In this document: piece by piece, positions 14,700 through 23,123 of the stretch
Layout: each line of letters begins with the position of its first letter
Position numbering within the stretch: the first letter of the stretch is position 1
Origin: Gemmobacter denitrificans
Lineage (GTDB): Bacteria > Pseudomonadota > Alphaproteobacteria > Rhodobacterales > Rhodobacteraceae
Length of the DNA: 64,000 bases
Assembly (NCBI RefSeq): GCF_036964905.1
Contig: NZ_JBALHR010000001.1
Coordinates: forward strand, 310,001 to 374,000
Direction of reading: 5' to 3'
The notes under the pieces: generated by a model
What the model was told of the DNA's origin: nothing
Databases searched by the model: none
Seen by the model: the letters and a program-made list of their open reading frames with translations, nothing else
Program-made: the position numbers and the translations under genes

Positions 14700-16367
14700 T
14701 TACGCTGAGACCTGTTCGCGCAGGATGGCGACGGTCATCGAGATCATCAGGTAGATACCGCCAAAGATCAGAAACGCAACGATGGTGTTTTCAAAAGCGC
14801 GTGGATAGGTCGCTTCATCCGGGGCGACCGGGCTGACCGAAACCTCCAGATAGCGGGTCTGGCGGTTGGCTTCGATCCGTGCGGTTTCCATCGCCTGCGC
14901 CGATTGGCCCAGCAGAAGTTGCCGGGTTTGCACATCGGCCTGCGCCACCAGCAACTCGCCCTGTATCTTGGCAAGGCTGTCGCCATCGGCATTGTCTTCG
15001 GTCAGCTTGCCGCGCAGCAGGGCAATCTCGGCCTCCAGCGCTGTGATCCGCCGCTTCAGGGGTTCCATCCGCGCCTTGTTGGGCTGGGGATTGCTTTCCA
15101 TCTGCTGCAGCGACAGCCGGTCCGCCGAAAGCTGGGTTTCCAGATTGCCGATCTGGGCCGAAATCAGCTGAACCTCCACCTCTGAGGACAGGACCTTGTA
15201 GGTTTCCTGCAATTGCACCACCCGCTGTTGCGCTGCGATCAGTTTGGCTTCGGCATCCTGATAGGATTCGCGCGCCCCGCTCATCTGATCTTCGCGCAGC
15301 CGCTGGGTCATCTGATCCACCTGCTCTTCGGCATAGGCGACAAGGGATTCCGCAAACTTCTGCGAAACGGCCGGATCGGCGGCGATGACCTCCAGCTTGA
15401 TGATCCCCTCGGTCGGATCATAGGCCACCAGAACATTGCGCTTGTAGGTCTTGTAGGCGTCCTCCTGGCTGGCATCCGGGTCAAGCCGCTGGATCGGATC
15501 AATGGCGGGATCGCTGAAATGCGCGCGGAAGCCCTGTTCGGCATCCAGACGCAGCATGGCATCGCGGCTTTGCAGATAGCCTTGAACCGTCATTGAATCC
15601 TGCGAATTGGCCAATGGCGAGCCGGACAAGAGCCCGCCAAGCCCGGCCGCCCCACCGGCCACCGGATTGGCGGCTTGCTGGATCACGAATTCCGTCTTGG
15701 TGGCATAAAGGGGGGTGGCCACGAAGAAATAGTAGAATCCCGTCAGAATCGCAGGCAGCGTGACAAAGAAGAACAGCCGCAGCGACAACAGCGCCGCCTT
15801 GCGACGGCGGCGGCGGGCCAGATCACGCTGGATGCGCTGGATATCTGCCAGATGGCTTTGTTCGGCCCGAACCTCGGTCGAAGGCACCTGAATCGGCTTG
15901 ATGGTTTGCGGCAATTGCACGCCATCCCCCGGCGCGGCGCGGGCGAGCGCTTGCGGGGCGACGGCCTCATCCTGATCCGGATCAGCTCCGTGCAGTTCCA
16001 GCAGATTGGTCCGCTGAAACGGATCCATCCCGGCCTCGCGCAGCAGGCGCACGGCATCGAAATCCGATGTGGCGGGCAGGTTGTGTTTCTGGGCCAGTCG
16101 GCGGGCCAGCCGCAATTGGCGCCCGGTCAACCCTTCGCGGCGGATGGCGTCCAGATCGGTGCCCGGGGCAACGTCATCGGCCGGGCCCGGATCATTGGCG
16201 GGCACCGGCGCGGCGGCATTGTCGGGCAGATAGGATTGCGCGCCGAACCCGTCCTCCTGGGTGGCAAACAACATGCCTTCCTGCGCCAGCTTTGCGCGCG
16301 GCGGCAGCGGTTCAACAGGATCGGGGCGGCGGATGCGAAACCGCTTAGCTGTGAGCTTCGTAGTCAT
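14700..16367 (-). CDS. kpsE: Capsule polysaccharide export protein, KpsE/CtrB family
   Basis: A 555-residue inner-membrane export adaptor linking the ABC transporter to the outer-membrane channel. A membrane segment lies at ~191-218, then a large periplasmic coiled-coil region (~300-480), and a second membrane segment near 528-548. The first ~190 residues are an extra cytoplasmic, proline-rich extension with an arginine cluster just before the membrane; typical KpsE/CtrB proteins are about 380 residues. Its start lies 23 bp inside kpsT. Substrate presumably a KDO-linked capsule. Confidence 0.87.
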   Translation of the reverse strand: MTTKLTAKRFRIRRPDPVEPLPPRAKLAQEGMLFATQEDGFGAQSYLPDNAAAPVPANDPGPADDVAPGTDLDAIRREGLTGRQLRLARRLAQKHNLPATSDFDAVRLLREAGMDPFQRTNLLELHGADPDQDEAVAPQALARAAPGDGVQLPQTIKPIQVPSTEVRAEQSHLADIQRIQRDLARRRRRKAALLSLRLFFFVTLPAILTGFYYFFVATPLYATKTEFVIQQAANPVAGGAAGLGGLLSGSPLANSQDSMTVQGYLQSRDAMLRLDAEQGFRAHFSDPAIDPIQRLDPDASQEDAYKTYKRNVLVAYDPTEGIIKLEVIAADPAVSQKFAESLVAYAEEQVDQMTQRLREDQMSGARESYQDAEAKLIAAQQRVVQLQETYKVLSSEVEVQLISAQIGNLETQLSADRLSLQQMESNPQPNKARMEPLKRRITALEAEIALLRGKLTEDNADGDSLAKIQGELLVAQADVQTRQLLLGQSAQAMETARIEANRQTRYLEVSVSPVAPDEATYPRAFENTIVAFLIFGGIYLMISMTVAILREQVSA

Positions 16368-17004
16368 ACAGACGCTTCGCCTCTTCCAGGGTTTCGAACA
16401 TGTACAGCTGGCCGTCCTTCAGAACGGCTGCTGAACGGCAGAATTTTTCCAGGGTCTGGGCCGAATGCGACACCACGATGATGGTGGCATTCTTCAGCCG
16501 GTCGCGCAGGATCGACCCGGCCTTGCGATTGAATTCCACATCGGTGGTGGCAGGCATGCCTTCGTCGATCAGATAGATGTCGAATTCCAGTGCCAGCATC
16601 AGCGCAAAGCAGAAGCGCGCCCGCATCCCCGCGCTATAGGTGCCCAGCGGCATGTCGAAATATTCATCCAGACCGCAGAGCCAGCGGCAGAAGCTTTCGA
16701 CATAATCCGGGTCCAGCCCATAAAGCCGGGCAATATAGCGGCTGTTTTCGGTCGCGGTGTGCTTGTTGATGACGCCGCCCATGAAGCCCAGCGGAAAGGA
16801 AATGCGCGAGGTGCGGGTGATCCGGCCTTCGTCGGGTTTCTCCAGCCCGGCCATCATGTTGATGATCGTGGTCTTTCCGGTGCCATTGCGCGCAAGGATA
16901 CCCAGCGAATTGCCGATTTCCACACGGAAAGAGGCGCGGTCAAGGATGACCTTGCGCTTCTTGCCCGTCCAGAAGGACTTGCTGACAGTATCGAACTCGA
17001 TCAT
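16345..17004 (-). CDS. kpsT: Capsule polysaccharide ABC transporter ATPase, KpsT/CtrD family
   Basis: A 219-residue ABC ATPase. The Walker A loop is ARNGTGKTT (residues 38-46), with Ala where the first Gly usually is; the signature is YSAGMRARF and Walker B is IYLIDEGM. It energises export of capsule polymer. It is the first gene of the kpsT-kpsE-kdsA-GNAT operon. The matching permease (KpsM) is not beside it in this window, which is unusual for the family. Confidence 0.9.
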   Translation of the reverse strand: MIEFDTVSKSFWTGKKRKVILDRASFRVEIGNSLGILARNGTGKTTIINMMAGLEKPDEGRITRTSRISFPLGFMGGVINKHTATENSRYIARLYGLDPDYVESFCRWLCGLDEYFDMPLGTYSAGMRARFCFALMLALEFDIYLIDEGMPATTDVEFNRKAGSILRDRLKNATIIVVSHSAQTLEKFCRSAAVLKDGQLYMFETLEEAKRLYDYEAHS

Positions 17005-17017
17005 TCGCGCCTCGATG

Positions 17018-17035
17018 CCCCCGGTTCGCCGGGGG
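17018..17035. repeat. Hairpin in the kpsT leader
   Basis: CCCCCGG and CCGGGGG arms around TTCG, lying 14 bases upstream of the kpsT start. On the coding strand it would form a stable hairpin in the 5' leader; on the other strand it lacks a T-run. It could affect translation or mark the end of a transcript. Confidence 0.5.
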
Positions 17036-17195
17036 AAAACCGTTCCGGTTGTTTTCCCGGATAAGGTTCTTTCATTAACACTTGCTCACTCGCCGTGGTC
17101 CCACCGGGATAAACCTGCATTCAGGCAGCATTATGTCAGCGGGGGTGGGATTTTTGCAATGGTCCAGCGGTCTGGGGTGGCGGGTTCTGGCCGGA

Positions 17196-18401
17196 TCAGC
17201 CGCGTCCGAAGGGCCGGATTGCCAGAACCACGGCAGGCAGCAGCGACAGGGCCAGCCCCATCCGCGCCGCTTCGGCCATGGCGCCGCCCGGCACGGCGCT
17301 TTCCAGCGCAAGGGCAGGGCCGGTGAACCCGATTCCGATCAGCAGCGCGATCCGGCCAAATTGGGGCCAGCCGATACCGGGCGGCAATGCAATGCCCAGC
17401 AACCGCGCGGCCAGCCAGACCCCTGCCAGCAATCCCAGCGGTTTGCCGATCCAGAATGCCGCCAGCGTTGTGATCGTGGTGGGGCCAAAAGCTGCCAGAT
17501 CGATGCCACCATGGGTCAGCCCGAACAGGAACATCACCGCGACAATGGGCCAGACCAGCAGATGCGCCAACCGGTTCAGCGGATCGTGCAGGAACTCTTC
17601 GGCCTCGGCAAAAAGGCCAAAGGCACGCTCGGCATGGGGAATGGCCGGGATTACGGGCAGAAGGCCCAGGGCGCCCGGCAGGCCAGCCGCCAACACGCCC
17701 CCCCCTCCGACAAGCCCCGCCAGCGCATAGGGCCACAGGTGCAGCGCGCGTTGCCGGTCGGATTCGCGCGTGCTGCCGGCATGGCGTCCGGCCAGCCACC
17801 AGACCATGACCGATGCCGATAGCGGCAGCAGCAACCAGACCAGCCGCAGCGGTTGATCGGGGAAGGCCAGCCCCTGAACGGCCAGACCGGCCAGATCGGC
17901 CCCGATGGTGATCAGCAGCAACATGTGGAGGGCCGGGCTTCCCGCCCCAAGTATACGGCGGCCCAGCAGGTAGCAGAGCATCACATCCGCGCCGATCGGC
18001 AGGGCCCAGCCCGTGCCAAAACGCGCCTCCTCCGCCGTTTCGACCAGCGTTGACACTGCCAGCCAGACCAGAACCGCCCCCAGACAGGCCCCCAGTGTCG
18101 CCAAGAGCGGCAGCCCCCCACGCCGCCCATGCAGCGCGCCCCGTTCCAGCGTGTTGGCCTCCCACAATTCCTTGGCCAGCAGGAAATAGACCAGCGCCAT
18201 CAGCGCCTCGGAGGTGAGCGAGATCAGCGTCACCCGCGCATGTGCGGGGACCAGCCAATCGGGGAAGGGCAAGGGAAACAGCCGCCATTCCATAGCATCG
18301 TAATAGCTGGCCGGCGCAAGATTGACCCAGAGCGTTGCAACAGCCACCCCGGCCAGCAGCGCGCGGGCGAAATGGATCAGATGGTATGAGACACGATACA
18401 T
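17196..18401 (-). CDS. NhaA-like Na+/H+ antiporter, divergent
   Basis: A 401-residue protein with about eleven hydrophobic segments, matching the NhaA family from start to end (FGLTHGGID, FIGKPLG-like FWIGKPLGLLAG, IGFTGPALALE). Asp139 in GWALPIGADV lines up with the E. coli Asp133 region. The family's Asp163-Asp164 pair in TM5 is reduced to one aspartate, Asp169 (ITIGADLAGL). That pair binds the transported cation, so transport may be changed or lost. Monocistronic and divergent from the glycosylase gene. Confidence 0.8.
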   Translation of the reverse strand: MYRVSYHLIHFARALLAGVAVATLWVNLAPASYYDAMEWRLFPLPFPDWLVPAHARVTLISLTSEALMALVYFLLAKELWEANTLERGALHGRRGGLPLLATLGACLGAVLVWLAVSTLVETAEEARFGTGWALPIGADVMLCYLLGRRILGAGSPALHMLLLITIGADLAGLAVQGLAFPDQPLRLVWLLLPLSASVMVWWLAGRHAGSTRESDRQRALHLWPYALAGLVGGGGVLAAGLPGALGLLPVIPAIPHAERAFGLFAEAEEFLHDPLNRLAHLLVWPIVAVMFLFGLTHGGIDLAAFGPTTITTLAAFWIGKPLGLLAGVWLAARLLGIALPPGIGWPQFGRIALLIGIGFTGPALALESAVPGGAMAEAARMGLALSLLPAVVLAIRPFGRG

Positions 18402-18496
18402 CGCGTTCTCCGGGACAAGAGGGCGGAAGGTATACCTAACCGCGCGATTTTCGCGCTACAACCGGGCAGGGCAGGCAAGACCGGGGGTGTTGCGCG

Positions 18497-19117
18497 ATGG
18501 TATCGGCTGAGATGGCAGAACTGGCGGACAGGATTGCCACCTGCCGCCTGTGCGCCGACCGGTTTGCCGCAACGGCAACCGCCCATCAGCCGCGCCCCGT
18601 GCTGTGGCATGGCACTACGGCCCGGTTGCTGATCGCGGGTCAGGCGCCGGGGCTTCGGGTGCATGGGTCGGGCAAGCCCTTCACCGATCCGTCCGGCCAG
18701 CGTTTGCGCGCCTGGCTGGGGCTGACCGCCGATCAGTTCTATGATCGATCCCGGGTGGCCATCCTGCCGATGGCCTTCTGCTTTCCCGGCTATGACGCAA
18801 GGGGGGCGGACCTGCCGCCACCTCTGATCTGCGCGGCCACATGGCGGGCTGCGGTTCTGGCGCAGCACAATCAGGTGCAGCTGGTGTTGGCTGTCGGGGC
18901 GGCGGCGATCCGCTGGCATCTGGGCGACCGGCGTGCGGTGACCGATGCCGTGGCCGGCTGGCCCGCGGCGCTGGAGCGCGGGATTTGCCCCTTGCCGCAT
19001 CCTTCGTGGCGGAATACCGGGTGGATCAAACGCAATCCCTGGTTCGAGGCCGAGCTGCTCCCTGTGCTGCGCGCCAGAATCCAGACGCTGATGGAGACCC
19101 CGCATGACCCCGCTTGA
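18497..19117 (+). CDS. Uracil-DNA glycosylase superfamily protein, Fe-S type
   Basis: A 206-residue protein. IAGQAPGLRVHGSGKPFTDP matches motif A of the UDG superfamily and LPHPSWRN the second active-site motif. Four cysteines, Cys16, Cys19, Cys95 and Cys112 (C-x2-C ... C-x16-C), have the spacing of the [4Fe-4S] ligands in family 4/5 enzymes. It probably removes uracil or related bases from DNA. The gene overlaps the SseB gene by 14 bp. Confidence 0.8.
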   Translation: MVSAEMAELADRIATCRLCADRFAATATAHQPRPVLWHGTTARLLIAGQAPGLRVHGSGKPFTDPSGQRLRAWLGLTADQFYDRSRVAILPMAFCFPGYDARGADLPPPLICAATWRAAVLAQHNQVQLVLAVGAAAIRWHLGDRRAVTDAVAGWPAALERGICPLPHPSWRNTGWIKRNPWFEAELLPVLRARIQTLMETPHDPA

Positions 19118-19889
19118 TCTTGCATGGCAGGCCATGGCCGAGGCGCCTGATGACGATGATGCCCCACGCCTGCGCTATTACGAACGACTGGCCGATGGCG
19201 AGATGATCCTGCTGCTGGATCGTGAACCGGCGGGGGAAACCCTAGATCCCAGGGTCTTTGATCTGGAGGATGGGCCGGTCGTGCTGATTTTTGACAGCGA
19301 GGAACGGCTGGCGGCCTTTACCGGGGTTCCAGCCCCCTATGCGGCGCTGCCGGGGCGGGTTGTGGCGGGCCTTTTGGCGGGCAAGGGCATCGGGTTGGGC
19401 ATCAATCTGGGGGTCGCGCCGTCTTCGCTGCTGTTGCCACCCTTCGCGGTGGATTGGCTGGCACAAACGCTCGATCACGGACCGGATAGGACCGAAGCCC
19501 GGCCGCAGCAGTTTCATGCGCCCAAGGGTCTGCCGCCGGCGCTGCTGACCGGTCTCGATGCCAAACTGGCGCGGGCCGGCGGCTTGGCGGGGCAGGCCCT
19601 GCTGGTCGCGGTCACCTATGAAGGGGGCAGGCCGGGGCATATGCTGGCCTTTATAGACGCGGTTGCAGGGGCGGAACCGGCGCTGGCCCGTGCGGCGGCA
19701 GAGGCGCTGACCTTTTCGGGGATCGAGGCAGGGGAAATGGATGTGACCTTCCTGTCATCCGGCGATCCGGCGACTGCCGCAATGGCGCGGGTGGCGCTGC
19801 GCTTTGATCTGCCGGTCCCGGTGGCACCCGAACCTGCATCCCCATCAGCCCCGGGGATGGACCCGTCCCGCCCGCCGATTCTGCGCTGA
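19104..19889 (+). CDS. SseB family protein
   Basis: A 261-residue cytoplasmic protein with the SseB N-terminal fold (residues ~25-125, ending in GINLGVAPSSLLLPPFAVDWL) and a second SseB-like half to about 235. The C-terminus is a proline-rich tail. SseB proteins have no settled biochemical role; the name comes from enhanced serine sensitivity in E. coli. Translated together with the glycosylase gene through their overlap. Confidence 0.82.
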   Translation: MTPLDLAWQAMAEAPDDDDAPRLRYYERLADGEMILLLDREPAGETLDPRVFDLEDGPVVLIFDSEERLAAFTGVPAPYAALPGRVVAGLLAGKGIGLGINLGVAPSSLLLPPFAVDWLAQTLDHGPDRTEARPQQFHAPKGLPPALLTGLDAKLARAGGLAGQALLVAVTYEGGRPGHMLAFIDAVAGAEPALARAAAEALTFSGIEAGEMDVTFLSSGDPATAAMARVALRFDLPVPVAPEPASPSAPGMDPSRPPILR

Positions 19890-19928
19890 TTGCCAAAGGT
19901 GCAATCGCCTCTTGCCTGCCAATGCCGG

Positions 19929-19944
19929 TTAAGGGTGAATTAAC
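19929..19944. promoter_or_regulatory. CtrA box upstream of cckA
   Basis: TTAAGGGTGAATTAAC is a perfect TTAA-N7-TTAA(C) site, the binding sequence of the cell-cycle response regulator CtrA. A third TTAA lies at 19948-19951. The box ends 65 bases before the cckA start codon. Confidence 0.78.
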
Positions 19945-20009
19945 TTTTTAAGGGCCTAGTGAAACCATGATTCCCTGCAAAGGCGGATGATGAAAGACGG
20001 GGCAAAGGC

Positions 20010-22316
20010 ATGGCGGCTGGCATGGTAACGACGGCGGGCTTGATCTCGGCGGCGCGGACCATTGGCGCGAAATCCTGGGTCTTGCTGGGCGGGGCCGTCG
20101 CCGCCGGGGTGACCCTTGTGCTGGCCCCCGATCCGGCGATCCGGCTGGCTGCCGGGGCCATTGGCGTTACCCTTTGCACGTTGATCCTGTTGGTGCGGGG
20201 CCTGATCCTGATCGATCACTTGCGCCTTGGGCGGCAAGAGCGCGATCTGGAAACCCTTGTCGGGCAGGATGCGGCCCCCAGCTTCACCACGGATGCCATC
20301 GGCAGGATCGGCTTTCAGAATGCTGCAGCGCTGGAACGGTTTGGCAGACGTGACGGCGCCACGCTGATTGCCACGCTTGAGGATCACTTCGCCAATCCCG
20401 CGTCCGTCCTGTATCGGCTGCAAAGCCGCGCCATGACGACAGGTGCCGCGCGGGAAGATGTGGTTACCCGGCGTGGGCACACCCGGCTTTCGGTCCATCG
20501 CATCGCCCAGTCCCGGTTCCTGTGGCGGCTGGAGGAGTTTCAGGAACGATCCGGTGCCGGTCGCGGGGCAGAAACGCTCAGCCTGCCGATGCTGATCGCC
20601 AACAAATCCGGCGTCATCCTATTTGCCAATGAAGCAATGCGCCGGCTGCTGGGGGGGCGCCCCAAACGGCTGGACCGGGTCTTCCGCAGCCAGACCCTTC
20701 ATAGCGGCGAGGAAGTTCAGGTTGATGCCGTGGGCGGGCCGGTACGCGCGATTCTGGCCGAACTGGATGGCCCCGGCGAGCGGCGCGAAATCTATCTCAT
20801 GCCGGTGCCAGATGGCCAGTTGCAGCAGGGTGAGCTGACGGATTTCGAGAATGTGCCGGTGGCCCTGATGAAGTTCGGCGCAGACGGGGCCCTGTGGGCT
20901 GCAAACCGTGCCGCCCGCGAAGCACTTGGGCTGGAGCGCGAGCGGGGGGGGCAGTTCCACGAATTGTTCGAAGGTCTGGGCCGCCCGGTGATGGACTGGC
21001 TGAACGATACGCTGGCCGAACGCATCCCCTCGCGGTCGGAAGTGCTGCGCTATCGCGGATCGGATTCCGACAGCTATTTCCAGATCACCCTGCGTCGGAT
21101 CGTCGAACTGGGCCGCCCCATGGCGCTTGCGGTATTGAATGATGCAACAGCGCTGAAAACCCTGGAAGCGCAATTCGTGCAAAGCCAGAAGATGCAGGCC
21201 ATCGGCCAGTTGGCAGGCGGGATTGCCCATGATTTCAACAATCTGCTGACGGCGATCTCCGGCCATTGCGACCTGCTGCTCATGCGCCATGATCGCAGCG
21301 ATCCCGAATATGCCGATCTGGTGCAGATCAACCAGAATGCAAACCGCGCGGCATCGCTGGTGGGGCAGTTGCTGGCCTTCTCGCGCAAACAGACCCTGAA
21401 ACCCGAACGGGTCGATCTGCAGGAGGCGCTGTCGGATCTGACCCATCTGCTCAACCGTCTGGTGGGGGAACGCATCAATCTGCGGCTGGCCCATGCGCCC
21501 TTCCTTGGTCCCATCCGTGCGGACAAGCGTCAGTTGGAGCAGGTCATCATGAACCTCGTGGTGAATGCCCGCGATGCGATGCCCGACGGTGGCACCATCC
21601 GCATCGAGACCGAGGCGCTGACCCTGCGGGAAGAACTGCGCCGTGATCGCGCCATTGTGCCCCCCGGCGAATATGCGGTGATCCGCGTTCTGGATACCGG
21701 GGTCGGCATTCCGCCAGACCGGCTTCAGAAGGTGTTCGAACCCTTCTACACCACCAAGAAAGTGGGCGAAGGCACTGGTTTGGGCCTTTCGACCGCCTAT
21801 GGCATCGTCAAACAGACCGGTGGTTTCATCTTCGTGGATAGCGAGGTCGGGCTGGGCACTGTCTTCCATCTCTATTTCCCAATCCATGAGCAGACCGAAC
21901 AGGAAACGCCTGAGGTTAAGGCCCCCGTGGCGCAGCCAAGCCCCCGTCAGGGCGACGGTGTCGTTCTGCTGGTCGAGGATGAAGGGCCGGTACGGGCCTT
22001 TGCGTCGCGCGCCTTGCGGTTGCGCGGCTATACGGTGCTGGAGGCCGAGAATGCCGAAGAGGCGCTGAAAACGCTGGAAGATCCCCGGCTGGATGTGGAC
22101 ATCTTCGTGACCGATGTGGTGATGCCTGGCATGGATGGGCCAAGCTGGGTGGCCAAGGCCCTGGAAACCCGGCCCAATGTGCGCGTGGTCTTTGTGTCGG
22201 GTTACGCCGAGGACTGCCTGTCGGAACACCAGTCACGCATTCCGAATTCGGTTTTCCTGGCCAAGCCCTTCTCGCTCAACGATCTTGCTGCCACCGTTCA
22301 GGGGCAGTTGCACTGA
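20010..22316 (+). CDS. cckA: Hybrid sensor kinase CckA
   Basis: A 768-residue inner-membrane hybrid kinase that passes phosphate through ChpT to CtrA. Two N-terminal membrane segments (~18-68) are followed by PAS-like regions (~90-380), the HisKA box GGIAHDFNNLLTAISGH with His407, the ATPase domain (NLVVNARDAMPDGG, DTGVGI, GEGTGLGLS) and a receiver domain with Asp702 in FVTDVVMPGMDG. The order and the HDFNNLL box are those of CckA. ATG 20010 is used; ATG 20022 is an alternative. A perfect CtrA box upstream suggests feedback. Confidence 0.94.
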   Translation: MAAGMVTTAGLISAARTIGAKSWVLLGGAVAAGVTLVLAPDPAIRLAAGAIGVTLCTLILLVRGLILIDHLRLGRQERDLETLVGQDAAPSFTTDAIGRIGFQNAAALERFGRRDGATLIATLEDHFANPASVLYRLQSRAMTTGAAREDVVTRRGHTRLSVHRIAQSRFLWRLEEFQERSGAGRGAETLSLPMLIANKSGVILFANEAMRRLLGGRPKRLDRVFRSQTLHSGEEVQVDAVGGPVRAILAELDGPGERREIYLMPVPDGQLQQGELTDFENVPVALMKFGADGALWAANRAAREALGLERERGGQFHELFEGLGRPVMDWLNDTLAERIPSRSEVLRYRGSDSDSYFQITLRRIVELGRPMALAVLNDATALKTLEAQFVQSQKMQAIGQLAGGIAHDFNNLLTAISGHCDLLLMRHDRSDPEYADLVQINQNANRAASLVGQLLAFSRKQTLKPERVDLQEALSDLTHLLNRLVGERINLRLAHAPFLGPIRADKRQLEQVIMNLVVNARDAMPDGGTIRIETEALTLREELRRDRAIVPPGEYAVIRVLDTGVGIPPDRLQKVFEPFYTTKKVGEGTGLGLSTAYGIVKQTGGFIFVDSEVGLGTVFHLYFPIHEQTEQETPEVKAPVAQPSPRQGDGVVLLVEDEGPVRAFASRALRLRGYTVLEAENAEEALKTLEDPRLDVDIFVTDVVMPGMDGPSWVAKALETRPNVRVVFVSGYAEDCLSEHQSRIPNSVFLAKPFSLNDLAATVQGQLH

Positions 22317-22317
22317 T

Positions 22318-22920
22318 TTAGCCGGTCTTTTCGCACAGCGTGTCATAGAGCGCAAAATCCTTGGCGGCGAATTTGCGCAACATCCGCTCTGTGGCCGGGT
22401 CCAGCGCCAGATCGGCCTTGGGCGACACGTTCAGCCGGGGCAAGATGATCTCGCAATTCAGGCGATCCTCAAGGAAGGTGATAAGATCCTCGATCCGTTC
22501 ATAGCGGAACAGATGATCCAGCCCGCGTTCGCCCTTGGCCTGCAGGAAATTGGCCTGTGCCCCCACGGCCGCATAGGCGGGTGGCGCATCTGAACAATAG
22601 GCGCGCACAAAAGCATCAAAAGTAATGCCTTCGGTGCTTTTGCGATCATCATTCATGTCGTCGCGCTGGCGATACCGATACCAGCTTCCCAACCAGTCCA
22701 GTGGTTCGCGCATCGTGGCAATCAGCGTGAAGGGGCCCCCTGCCGCACTTTCCAGCCAGGGCCCCATGAACCGGTGATATTTGCGCACCGAGGCATGTTT
22801 CAACTGGGGCGGCCGCTGGATCACCACATGGGCCATCGATTCGAGCGCGGATTCGATGGCGGTTGTGCCGGTCTTGGGGGTGGCCAGCATCGTCAGCCGC
22901 TGGTGCCAGAATACAAGCAT
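22318..22920 (-). CDS. Sulfotransferase-like protein
   Basis: A 200-residue protein with TPKTGTTAIESAL near the N-terminus, which matches the 5'-phosphosulfate binding loop of sulfotransferases, and a later MREPLDWLGSWYRYR that matches the 3'-phosphate binding region. It would move sulfate from PAPS to an unknown acceptor, perhaps a polysaccharide. It converges with cckA with 1 base between stops, so no terminator fits between them. Confidence 0.75.
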   Translation of the reverse strand: MLVFWHQRLTMLATPKTGTTAIESALESMAHVVIQRPPQLKHASVRKYHRFMGPWLESAAGGPFTLIATMREPLDWLGSWYRYRQRDDMNDDRKSTEGITFDAFVRAYCSDAPPAYAAVGAQANFLQAKGERGLDHLFRYERIEDLITFLEDRLNCEIILPRLNVSPKADLALDPATERMLRKFAAKDFALYDTLCEKTG

Positions 22921-23049
22921 CCCTGCCTCATTTTCATGGTTCGGGTCTGTGAGCGCCCGGCTTGTAAACTATCCCTTAACCCGAATGGGAAAAAGCTGAA
23001 TTTGACGAAAAAGCCGTTGCTTTGTTCCCGTTTTATTCGCATATGATGG

Positions 23050-23064
23050 GAACAAGGCAGGAAC
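23050..23064. promoter_or_regulatory. SOS (LexA) box upstream of recA
   Basis: GAAC-N7-GAAC, the reverse form of the GTTC-N7-GTTC site bound by LexA in Rhodobacter and relatives. It lies directly after a TATGAT -10-like hexamer (23042-23047) and 60 bases before the recA ATG. A second, one-mismatch copy GTTC-N7-ATTC lies at 23024-23038. Confidence 0.8.
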
Positions 23065-23123
23065 ATCACGCAGCGCGCCGCGCATTGCCCTGCAAGTGCG
23101 GCTATGGGATAAGGACCATACGG

